From the NCBI GenBank assembly GCA_902782705.1, contig CACZOL010000172.1, positions 1 through 12,049 on the forward strand: a DNA stretch of 12,049 bases, written 5' to 3'. The notes beneath the pieces were generated by a model. The model had not been told where the DNA came from and ran no database searches. It worked only from the letters and a program-made list of their open reading frames with translations. Positions within the stretch are counted from its first letter, which is position 1, and every line of letters starts with the position of its first letter. Position numbers and translations under genes: made by a program. Source of the stretch: an uncultured Selenomonadaceae bacterium. GTDB taxonomy: Bacteria; Bacillota; Negativicutes; Selenomonadales; Selenomonadaceae. This document shows positions 6,516-12,049 of the stretch, in pieces.

Positions 6516-7639
6516 CAGTGCAACGCTTCCTTCAAAACATCAAGATTTTTCCGCATAACCGCAAGATAATTGTGTCCATAGGCCGCCTTGTCCCCGATGG
6601 TGGACTGCATAGAATCGAGAACAAGAATTTTTTGGTCATGTGTAGGCGTGTTGTAGAGAATCGTCTCGGCAACCTTGCGATTCCCCCCCTCAATCGTCAA
6701 AATGGCAGGAAGTTTCAGCTCGTCCAATTTTGCCGACAGGAAAGCGATTGTCTCGAAGCTTGCTTCGCTCTCAGCGGAGCATCCGGGGAAAGCGGCGTAA
6801 TATTTGAGACCGTAGTCATCCGTAAGATAACGGAACGGGAACCGGTCGCCGAAAAGCAACGTCTTTTGGGGCGAGGCGGCGACCACAGCTTCATATTCTT
6901 TGTCCACGGCGTTCAGTTTCGCACGGTACGCGTCGGCGTTGTCCTTATACGCCTGCGAATGAGCGGCGTCGGCGCGGCCGAGAGCATCGGCGATGGCCGC
7001 TACACAAATCTTTGCATTCTTCAGCGACAGCCAGATATGCTCGTCATACTCGGCGTCATGATGATCGTGCTTTTCTTCCTCATGCTTATGTTCTTCCTCA
7101 TGCTTATGTCCTTCCTCGTGCTTATGCTCGTCCTTGTGTTCATGATCTTTGTGTTCATGTTCCTTATGCGCGTGATCTTTATGTTCTTTGTGTTCATCTT
7201 TATGATCATGTTCATGGTGATGCTTCTCCATCCCCTCTATTTCTTCCTCATGCTTCAGCCTGTCGCCGAGCACGTCCATCAACCGCAATGCAACCATATT
7301 TTTATTGACCGCTTCTTTTCGCGCGTCCTCAATCCATTTATCCGACTCGCCGCCCACATAGATCAAAACGTCGCAAGAAGAAATCTTCACAAGATCATCC
7401 GCCGTCGGCTGATAGCTGTGCATATCGACGCCGTTGTTGAGCAACATCGTCAACTCGGCGTTTGCCGCCTCGCCGCCGAGAATTTCCCATGTCCAGTCGT
7501 GAATGGGGAAAATCGTCGTAACAATCTTCAGCTTTTTCGACGCATTTTTGTCTTCCGGCTTTTGTGCAGTTTGACTGCCACAGCCGCCAAGAAAAGTCAA
7601 CAGCATCAGACACAAAAGAATCGATACTACCTTTTTCAT
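6515..7639 (-). CDS. znuA: Zinc-binding lipoprotein of the ABC importer, His-rich
   Basis: This substrate-binding lipoprotein captures zinc outside the membrane. The N-terminus MKKVVSILLCLMLLTFLGGC is a lipoprotein signal with Cys20 as the lipidated residue. The mature protein starts with a short linker, then KIVTTIFPIHDW (38-49). Probable zinc ligands are His74 (MHSYQPT) and His201 (DEHIWLS). The third-ligand region reads FGDRFPFRYL (263-272), without the usual His, so Asp265 may substitute. AFPGCSAE (283-290) and TIEGGN (315-320) follow. Between the lobes a loop at 140-194 carries 22 histidines among acidic residues and lysines, the charged loop found in zinc-specific ZnuA/AdcA proteins, here unusually long. 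This brings the length to 374. Start ATG 7637-7639 is preceded by GGAGGG. The gene follows the Zur-like gene by 29 bases and its stop overlaps znuC by one base. Confidence 0.95.
   Translation of the reverse strand: MKKVVSILLCLMLLTFLGGCGSQTAQKPEDKNASKKLKIVTTIFPIHDWTWEILGGEAANAELTMLLNNGVDMHSYQPTADDLVKISSCDVLIYVGGESDKWIEDARKEAVNKNMVALRLMDVLGDRLKHEEEIEGMEKHHHEHDHKDEHKEHKDHAHKEHEHKDHEHKDEHKHEEGHKHEEEHKHEEEKHDHHDAEYDEHIWLSLKNAKICVAAIADALGRADAAHSQAYKDNADAYRAKLNAVDKEYEAVVAASPQKTLLFGDRFPFRYLTDDYGLKYYAAFPGCSAESEASFETIAFLSAKLDELKLPAILTIEGGNRKVAETILYNTPTHDQKILVLDSMQSTIGDKAAYGHNYLAVMRKNLDVLKEALH
7058..7222 (-). repeat. Low-complexity His/Lys/Glu repeat tract inside znuA
   Basis: This tract encodes residues 140-194 of the zinc-binding lipoprotein. 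It consists of imperfect units such as HKDE, HKEH, HEHK and HKHEE, with 22 His in 55 residues. At the DNA level it is a run of near-repeated 9 to 18-base units; the plus strand shows recurring CTTATGTTC and TTCCTCATG words. Such tracts change length by replication slippage or recombination, so unit number probably varies between strains. The expected role is to gather zinc for the binding cleft. Confidence 0.85.
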
Positions 7640-7668
7640 ATTGAACCCTCCAAACGATAAAAATCAAG

Positions 7669-8064
7669 TCAGCGACAATTCTCACATAGTCCGTAAAGCA
7701 CTGTACGCCGTGCGTCGACGGTAAAATCATGGTCGGCAGAAATATGCCGCTGCATTTCCTCGAACTGTCCGCACCGGATGTGCAACAGTTTTCCACAGCT
7801 TTCGCATTTGCAATGCACGAGTATTTCCTCCGTAGGCTGTTCGCCCGTATACTCGAAGCAAGCCGCACTGTTCTCATCCACGATATATTTACGAAGCAAT
7901 CCTGCGCGTACCAGCTCGTCCGTCTGCCGATACAACGTCGTCGTTCCGATAGGATGTCCCAATGCCTCAAAATGCGCTCTAATGTCCGCCACAGTGATAT
8001 GCTCGCCGCGCCGTGTCTCCAAAAAATCCAGCAGCGCCGTTCGCTGCTTCGTTTTATATTTCAT
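7669..8064 (-). CDS. zur: Fur-family metalloregulator, probably zinc regulator Zur
   Basis: This 131-residue Fur-family repressor has an N-terminal winged helix whose recognition helix lies near PIGTTTLYRQTDELVRAGLL (38-57). The C-terminal dimer domain carries the structural zinc cysteines Cys87 and Cys90 (CESC) and Cys127 and Cys130 (CENC). The segment HCKCESCGKLLHIRC (84-98) adds His84, Cys85, His95 and Cys98, and His107 and His112 lie further on; some of these probably form the sensing site. ATG 8062-8064 is preceded by GGAAGGAG at good spacing. Being the first gene of the znu operon and lying behind two inverted repeats, it is expected to repress itself and the zinc importer when zinc is plentiful. 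Fur, PerR and Mur relatives have the same fold, so the Zur call rests mainly on the operon context. Confidence 0.88.
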   Translation of the reverse strand: MKYKTKQRTALLDFLETRRGEHITVADIRAHFEALGHPIGTTTLYRQTDELVRAGLLRKYIVDENSAACFEYTGEQPTEEILVHCKCESCGKLLHIRCGQFEEMQRHISADHDFTVDARRTVLYGLCENCR

Positions 8065-8092
8065 TGTATTTCTCCTTCCGGATAGGAAAATG

Positions 8093-8115
8093 AAATCGGA
8101 AACCGTTTCCTATTT
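8093..8115. promoter_or_regulatory. Probable Zur operator 1, over the -10 and start site
   Basis: GGAAACCGTTTCC (8098-8110) is a perfect 13-bp palindrome. It extends to 23 bp (AAAT on the left, ATTT on the right) with one mismatched pair. It overlaps the -10 box (8112-8117) and the expected start site near 8105. The size and symmetry fit a Fur-family box. A regulator bound here would block RNA polymerase. Confidence 0.75.
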
Positions 8116-8140
8116 TAACAGCCAAGAAATTACGTGTCAA
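8112..8140 (-). promoter_or_regulatory. Strong sigma-A promoter of the zur-znuACB operon
   Basis: On the minus strand a perfect -35 TTGACA (8135-8140) is followed after 17 bases by TAAAAT (8112-8117), with a TG one base upstream of the -10 (extended -10). Start near 8105 leaves a leader of about 40 bases before the zur ATG. The promoter is close to consensus, as expected for an operon controlled by repression, and it lies between two inverted repeats. Confidence 0.88.
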
Positions 8141-8141
8141 T

Positions 8142-8166
8142 AAAAACGGAAACAATTTCCGAATTT
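8142..8166. promoter_or_regulatory. Probable Zur operator 2, upstream of -35
   Basis: CGGAAACAATTTCCG (8147-8161) is an inverted repeat with six-base arms around CAA, flanked by A-rich and T-rich bases that continue part of the symmetry. It shares CGGAAAC and TTTCC with operator 1 in the same spacing. The centres are 50 bases apart, close to five helical turns, so two dimers could bind the same face of the DNA and enclose the promoter. Confidence 0.7.
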
Positions 8167-8183
8167 AATTCCATTCCTCGGTC

Positions 8184-8222
8184 AAAAAAATCCCGTCGGC
8201 GATATAAACGCCAAACGGGATT
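8184..8222 (-). terminator. Intrinsic terminator after the phosphoribosyltransferase gene
   Basis: Starting 14 bases past the stop, the minus strand forms AATCCCGT (8215-8222) with ACGGGATT (8189-8196), and an inner GGCG/CGCC pair (8209-8212 with 8198-8201) around a 7-base loop. A run of seven T follows (A at 8184-8190 on plus). This is a strong rho-independent terminator that insulates the zinc promoter from the copA unit. Confidence 0.93.
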
Positions 8223-8235
8223 CTTGCGGTCTTTC

Positions 8236-8787
8236 TTACTGCGCGTCAAAAAGAGGCATCGAAGCTAGGAAAATGATGTCCTTGCGTCTGGCGGCGGCGC
8301 CTTCCGCTACTGCGGCGGCCTCTCCCACGACGATTCCGCCCGCCGCTTCCGCGAGACCGCGCAGCGCATTCATCGAGCCGCCCCGACTGATGACATCGTC
8401 CAACAACAACACGTGTTTTCCGTTGATCCGCTCCACGTCTTCCTGCATGATGTAGAGCATCTGCTTCCCTTTCGTCGTGATCGAATGATCCACGACGCAC
8501 AAGGGATTTTCCATATACGCTTTCACAGACTTACGAGCCGTAACATAGTGTTTGAACCCCATAAGCCGCGACAGTTCCTCCGCCAGCGGAATGCCCTTCG
8601 TCTCGGCAGTCAGGATAATCTCCGTTTCTTTCGGCACTTTAGGCAAAAGCGCTTTCGCACAGTTTTCCGTAAGCTCCACGTCGCCAAGCATGACGAACGC
8701 CGCGATTGCCTCCGTATCCGTAAGATTCAGGATTGGAAGCTGCCGCGTACAGCCCGCAATCTTAAGTTCATGAAATCGTGTCGCCAT
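8236..8787 (-). CDS. Purine phosphoribosyltransferase-family protein (adenine/xanthine type)
   Basis: Type I phosphoribosyltransferases join a purine base to PRPP for salvage. The 183 residues include a middle segment ILTAETKGIPLAEELSR (58-74), typical of the adenine/xanthine enzymes, and YVTARKSVKAYM (81-92), matching their flexible region. The PRPP loop is VLLLDDVISRGGS (126-138). In most relatives the loop reads DDVxxTGGS; here position 135 is Arg in place of Thr. The second loop serine (Ser138) and both aspartates (130 and 131) are present. ATG 8785-8787 follows a strong GGGGAGGAAA site, 32 bases after copA. A terminator follows. The base used (adenine, xanthine or other) cannot be told from sequence alone, and a regulatory rather than catalytic role is also possible. 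Confidence 0.82.
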   Translation of the reverse strand: MATRFHELKIAGCTRQLPILNLTDTEAIAAFVMLGDVELTENCAKALLPKVPKETEIILTAETKGIPLAEELSRLMGFKHYVTARKSVKAYMENPLCVVDHSITTKGKQMLYIMQEDVERINGKHVLLLDDVISRGGSMNALRGLAEAAGGIVVGEAAAVAEGAAARRKDIIFLASMPLFDAQ

Positions 8788-8819
8788 TGGTCGTTTCCTC
8801 CCCGTGTATCATACCCGAT

Positions 8820-9029
8820 TTATTGCACAGAAAGCACTTTATAGTCCTGCGCCTCAACCGCTTCTTTAAGCTTCCCTGCGTCAACCTCCGCATTCAGTGC
8901 GACAACAGCTGTCCCCGCCGAATGACTGACTTTTGCCTCCGTCACTTCCGGAAGCGCCTCTAGAGCTTTCTTTACGCGCATCTCACAATGCTCGCACGTC
9001 ATTCCCTCAATTTTCATGGTCTTTTCCAT
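8820..9029 (-). CDS. Possible separately translated CopZ-type copper chaperone nested in copA
   Basis: ATG at 9027-9029 is in frame with copA (its codon 769) and would yield exactly 69 residues, the size of typical CopZ. The product reads MEKTMKIEGMTCEHC and onward through a full HMA domain with the copper-binding pair Cys780 and Cys783 (copA numbering). AAGAGGTG (9036-9043) lies six bases upstream, a better match to the Shine-Dalgarno consensus than copA's own. The parsimonious reading is a former copZ gene fused to copA by loss of a stop codon, with its start signals kept. Whether free CopZ is made is unproven; ATG at residue 773 is a weaker alternative. Confidence 0.45.
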   Translation of the reverse strand: MEKTMKIEGMTCEHCEMRVKKALEALPEVTEAKVSHSAGTAVVALNAEVDAGKLKEAVEAQDYKVLSVQ

Positions 9030-11333
9030 AGTTCGCACCTCTTCCTTTCGTTCTTCTGTGAGACCTGTATATTTTACTTCGCCGTACAACCTGAAAAAAT
9101 TCAGCCGCAAGGCGTTCGTAACGACGCAAAAACTCGAAAGGCTCATCGCCGCCGCGCCGAACATCGGCGTCAGTTTCCATCCGAAAATCGGAATGAATAC
9201 GCCCGCCGCCAGCGGAATCCCAATCAGATTATAAAAGAACGCCCAAAAAAGATTTTCTTTGATATTCACGAGCGTGGCGCGCGAAAGGCGAATTGCCGCC
9301 GCAACGTCGAGAAGACGGCTTTTCATCAGCACGACGTCCGCCGCATCCACAGCAATATCCGTACCCGCGCCAATGGCGACTCCTACGTCGGCACGCGTCA
9401 ATGCCGGCGCGTCGTTGATTCCGTCCCCGACCATCGCCGTCTTGCCTTTTTCCTGCAAACCGCGAACGACGCTTTCTTTGCCGTCCGGCAGCACGCCCGC
9501 GACGACCTCTTCCACACCAGCTTCGCGCCCCACGGCGCGCGCCGTGCGCTCGTTGTCTCCCGTCAGCATAACCGTCCGAATCCCCATCGCGCGAATTTCA
9601 TCAACAGCCTGACGGCTGTCTTCTTTGAGGACGTCGGCGACTGCGATTACGCCCAAAACCTTTTCCTCACAACCGAAGAAGAGGGGAGTTTTTCCTTGCT
9701 CCGACAGCATATCTGCTTTTTGACAAAGCGCTTCGGGAAGCGGTGTCTGTTCCGCAACGTACTGACGACTTCCACCGAAAATCCGTTGCCCATCAAGCAC
9801 TGCAGAAAGGCCTCGCCCGGGAATTGCGGAGAAATCCTCCGTGGTTTTCGGCGAACGCCCTTCCGCTTCAGCCCGACGAAGTATCGCCCGTGCCAATGGG
9901 TGCTCGCTTTTTGCCTCCAGCGCCAGCGCGACGCGCAAAAGATTGTCGTCGTCCGCGCCTTCCGCCGGAAAAACATCCGTGACTTCCGGCTCGCCCCGTG
10001 TAATGGTTCCCGTCTTGTCCAGCGCGATGATACCGACTTTGCCAAGCGTTTCCAAAGAAGCCGCCGTCTTGAACAAAATGCCGTTTTTTGCACCGAGCCC
10101 GCTTCCCGCCATAATCGCGACAGGCGTAGCGAGTCCCAGCGCGCAAGGACAACTGATCACGAGGACGGAAATTCCGCGCGCGACGGCAAATCCCGATTCT
10201 GCGCCCAACGCCAACCATACGATCGTCGTCACGACGGCGATTCCAATAACGATTGGTACGAAAACGCCGGATACTCGATCGGCGAGCTTCGCGATCGGCG
10301 CTTTCGTCGCCGCCGCATCCTCCACAAGCCGAATGACCTGTGCGAGCGTCGTATCCTCGCCCACGCGCGTCGCCCTGCATTTCAGGAAACCAGATTGGTT
10401 TAATGTTGCTGAAGAAACTTTATCGCCTTCCGTCTTATCCACGGGAAGGCTCTCGCCCGTCAGCGCCGACTCGTTTACTGCGCCGCCGCCCTCAATTACG
10501 ACGCCGTCCACCGGAATCTGCTCACCGGGGCGTACGACAAATATATCGCCGATTTCCACATCGGCGGCGGATACGACCGTTTCCGTCCCATCCCGCATGA
10601 CCGTCGCCGTGCGCGGTGCAAGCCGCATCAATCCTTTCAGCGCATCCGTCGTTTTCCCTTTCGAGTGCGCCTCAAGCATTTTCCCAACCGTAATCAGCGC
10701 AAGAATCATCGCCGCCGACTCGAAATACAAATCTTCATGGTACGCCATCATTGCGTCCATATCGCCCGAAACGCCCGTCATTAAGAGAAGCGCACCGACG
10801 CTGTACGCAAAGGATGCAAACGAGCCGAGAGCGACCAGCGCGTCCATATTCGGCGCGCCGCCCAACAGACTTTTCACGCCGCTTGTGAAAAACTCCTGAT
10901 TAATGACCATCACGACGCCCGAAAGAATCATCTGCACAATTCCCTGCGCAAGCATATTACCGTCCAGGAAAGCCGGAAGCGGCCAGCCAAGCATCATGTG
11001 CCCCATGGAAAGATACATCAGCGCAACGAGAAAGCCCAGCGACGCGAAAAGCCGACGCCGAAGCGCGGGCGTCTCACGGTCTTTCAACAATTCCTCGTCC
11101 GACGCGCTGTCTGTGGGCTCTTTTTTTCGGTCCGCGTCTTTAAGCGACGCGCCATAGCCCGCCTCCTCGACGGCGGCGATAATGGCCGCCGGATCTGCAC
11201 TGCCCTCGACCCCCATCGAATTCGTCAAAAGACTGACCGCGCACGACTCTACGCCCTCAACCTTTCCGACCGCTTTTTCCACCCGCGCGACGCACGCCGC
11301 GCAACTCATCCCGGTAACGCTGTATTGTTTCAT
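8820..11333 (-). CDS. copA: Copper(I)-exporting P1B-type ATPase with N- and C-terminal HMA domains
   Basis: This inner-membrane pump exports Cu(I) using ATP. The 837 residues start with a heavy-metal-associated domain (GMSCAAC, Cys11 and Cys14). Membrane helices begin near 97. The actuator motif is TGES (292-295). The metal-site motif CPC is at 395-397, with YN at 701-702 and MSLSS at 730-734 in the last two helices, which marks the copper subclass. Catalytic motifs are DKTGT with Asp439 phosphorylated, SEHP (476-479), TGDN (591-594) and GDGINDAPA (636-644). The pump proper ends near 750. A charged linker then leads to a second HMA domain with MTCEHC (Cys780, Cys783). A. fulgidus CopA also has domains at both ends, but the usual bacterial layout is N-terminal only. 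The start ATG 11331-11333 has GGTG five bases upstream. Only 15 bases separate it from the ABC ATPase gene, and no copper operator was recognised. Confidence 0.96.
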   Translation of the reverse strand: MKQYSVTGMSCAACVARVEKAVGKVEGVESCAVSLLTNSMGVEGSADPAAIIAAVEEAGYGASLKDADRKKEPTDSASDEELLKDRETPALRRRLFASLGFLVALMYLSMGHMMLGWPLPAFLDGNMLAQGIVQMILSGVVMVINQEFFTSGVKSLLGGAPNMDALVALGSFASFAYSVGALLLMTGVSGDMDAMMAYHEDLYFESAAMILALITVGKMLEAHSKGKTTDALKGLMRLAPRTATVMRDGTETVVSAADVEIGDIFVVRPGEQIPVDGVVIEGGGAVNESALTGESLPVDKTEGDKVSSATLNQSGFLKCRATRVGEDTTLAQVIRLVEDAAATKAPIAKLADRVSGVFVPIVIGIAVVTTIVWLALGAESGFAVARGISVLVISCPCALGLATPVAIMAGSGLGAKNGILFKTAASLETLGKVGIIALDKTGTITRGEPEVTDVFPAEGADDDNLLRVALALEAKSEHPLARAILRRAEAEGRSPKTTEDFSAIPGRGLSAVLDGQRIFGGSRQYVAEQTPLPEALCQKADMLSEQGKTPLFFGCEEKVLGVIAVADVLKEDSRQAVDEIRAMGIRTVMLTGDNERTARAVGREAGVEEVVAGVLPDGKESVVRGLQEKGKTAMVGDGINDAPALTRADVGVAIGAGTDIAVDAADVVLMKSRLLDVAAAIRLSRATLVNIKENLFWAFFYNLIGIPLAAGVFIPIFGWKLTPMFGAAAMSLSSFCVVTNALRLNFFRLYGEVKYTGLTEERKEEVRTMEKTMKIEGMTCEHCEMRVKKALEALPEVTEAKVSHSAGTAVVALNAEVDAGKLKEAVEAQDYKVLSVQ
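9036..9043 (-). promoter_or_regulatory. Internal Shine-Dalgarno sequence within copA
   Basis: AAGAGGTG matches AGGAGGTG at seven of eight bases and ends six bases before the in-frame ATG of the CopZ-like segment. It falls in the linker between pump and C-terminal domain, where the encoded residues (KEEVR) are under little structural constraint. Confidence 0.5.
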
Positions 11334-11348
11334 CCTTTCACCACTATT

Positions 11349-12049
11349 CTATTTTAACATATTTCCCAGAAAGAGCTTCGTTCTTTCCTCCTGCGGAAGA
11401 CTGAAGAGATCGGACGGATGCCCCTGCTCGACAATAACTCCATCCGCCATGAAAATCACATGATTCGACACGTCCCGCGCAAACGTCATTTCATGCGTGA
11501 CAACCACCATCGTCATACGATCCGCGGCCAAAGCGCGCATCGTCCGCAATACTTCGACCGTGAGCTCAGGATCGAGCGCCGACGTCGGCTCGTCGAAAAG
11601 CATGATGTCCGGCTTCATCGCCAGCGCCCGTGCAATCGCCACGCGCTGCTGCTGCCCCCCCGACAGACGCGACGGATACGCGTCGCGCTTATCGTACAGA
11701 CCGACTTTTTGCAGGAGTTCCTCCGCTATCGGCTGAATCTCCTCGCGCGTCTGTCCTTTGACCTGCATCGGCGCTTCCATCAGATTTTCCAGCACCGTCA
11801 TGTGCGGAAACAAATTGAACTGCTGGAACACCATGCCCATGCAGGCAAGCATCTTACGTGCTTCCGTCGTCGGCGCATACTCGGTGCGATTAGACACCAA
11901 ATTGTTTTTCACGAGGAAGTTGCCCTTGACTTCGATAGAACCTTTATCGATGGTTTCCAATCGGTTTAGGCAACGGAGCAGCGTACTCTTGCCCGAGCCG
12001 GACGGTCCGATGATCGAAAGGACTTCGCCCCGGCAGACGTCGAGGGAAA
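11349..12049 (-). CDS. Polar amino-acid ABC transporter ATP-binding protein (5' end cut by window)
   Basis: This is the ATPase of a PAAT-family (GlnQ/HisP-like) amino-acid importer. The visible 232 residues begin at SLDVCRGEVLSIIG, so only a short N-terminal strand lies outside the window. Walker A is GPSGSGKST (visible residues 14-22), the Q-loop is in VFQQFNLFPHMTVLENLM, the signature is LSGGQQQR, Walker B is IMLFDEPTSALD and the switch histidine is in VVTHEM; all are intact. An insert of about 15 residues (NNLVSNRTEYAPTTE) precedes the Q-loop strand and is longer than in E. coli GlnQ. A TTG at 11958-11960 lies inside Walker A-linked sequence and is not the start. The permease and binding protein are presumably upstream, beyond 12049. 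The gene ends 15 bases before copA with no terminator between, so read-through into copA is likely. The transported amino acid cannot be inferred. Confidence 0.93.
   Translation of the reverse strand, partial: SLDVCRGEVLSIIGPSGSGKSTLLRCLNRLETIDKGSIEVKGNFLVKNNLVSNRTEYAPTTEARKMLACMGMVFQQFNLFPHMTVLENLMEAPMQVKGQTREEIQPIAEELLQKVGLYDKRDAYPSRLSGGQQQRVAIARALAMKPDIMLFDEPTSALDPELTVEVLRTMRALAADRMTMVVVTHEMTFARDVSNHVIFMADGVIVEQGHPSDLFSLPQEERTKLFLGNMLK

Noticed and set aside
6518..7660. An open frame on the plus strand opposite znuA, with a hydrophobic Met/Phe/Leu-rich middle
   Set aside because: The hydrophobic stretch is simply the reverse complement of the His/Lys/Glu repeat tract; there is no independent evidence of coding.
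10386..10400. Small palindrome AAACCA-GAT-TGGTTT inside copA
   Set aside because: Short, within conserved coding sequence and not near any start; likely chance.
8988..10403. A 471-codon open frame on the plus strand opposite copA
   Set aside because: It reads the complement of well-conserved copA codons and encodes an arginine-rich sequence with no family features.
1..12049. Mobile element, defence island or CRISPR locus
   Set aside because: No transposase, integrase, direct-repeat array or nuclease-like gene is present; all genes belong to known housekeeping, transport or metal families with uniform style.

Overview
All recognised genes lie on the minus strand. The window suggests a low-to-moderate-AT member of the Firmicutes sensu lato, perhaps a Selenomonas-like Negativicute. 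The reasons are sigma-A type promoters, purine-rich Shine-Dalgarno sites, TTG and GTG starts, SecD and SecF as separate proteins, an SpoIIE/PP2C-like protein beside the Sec genes, and the clostridial/negativicute flavour of the zinc-binding protein and phosphoribosyltransferase. The lineage is an inference from style and not a search result.

Read in the direction of transcription (right to left), there are three transcription units. Unit A (12049 to about 8184) holds the 3' part of a polar amino-acid ABC transporter ATPase, a copper-exporting P1B-type ATPase (copA) with metal-binding domains at both ends, and an adenine/xanthine-type phosphoribosyltransferase. A strong intrinsic terminator follows. 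Unit B (about 8166 to 4939) is a zinc-uptake operon: a Fur-family regulator (probably Zur), a His-rich zinc-binding lipoprotein (znuA), the ATPase (znuC) and the permease (znuB). Its promoter is near-consensus and carries two matching inverted repeats, one upstream of -35 and one over the start site. A second intrinsic terminator follows znuB. Unit C (about 4908 to 1, running off the window) starts from its own promoter: tgt, yajC, 5-formyltetrahydrofolate cyclo-ligase, a degenerate PP2C/SpoIIE-like protein, secD and secF. Most of these genes touch or overlap by a few bases, so translational coupling is likely.

Functionally, unit B imports zinc when the presumed Zur repressor lacks zinc. Unit A exports copper(I) and salvages a purine base. 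Unit C joins tRNA queuosine modification to the SecDF-YajC helper complex of protein export. The most unusual element is at the 3' end of copA. The last 69 codons encode a complete CopZ-sized copper chaperone domain that begins with an in-frame ATG preceded by a good Shine-Dalgarno sequence, so one gene may produce both a fused pump and a free chaperone.

There is no gene-free stretch over 300 bases. The two longest gaps (4829-4986 and 8065-8235) are accounted for by promoters, operators and terminators. I saw no tRNA, rRNA, insertion sequence, CRISPR array or phage signature, and no clear sign of a wholly new system.
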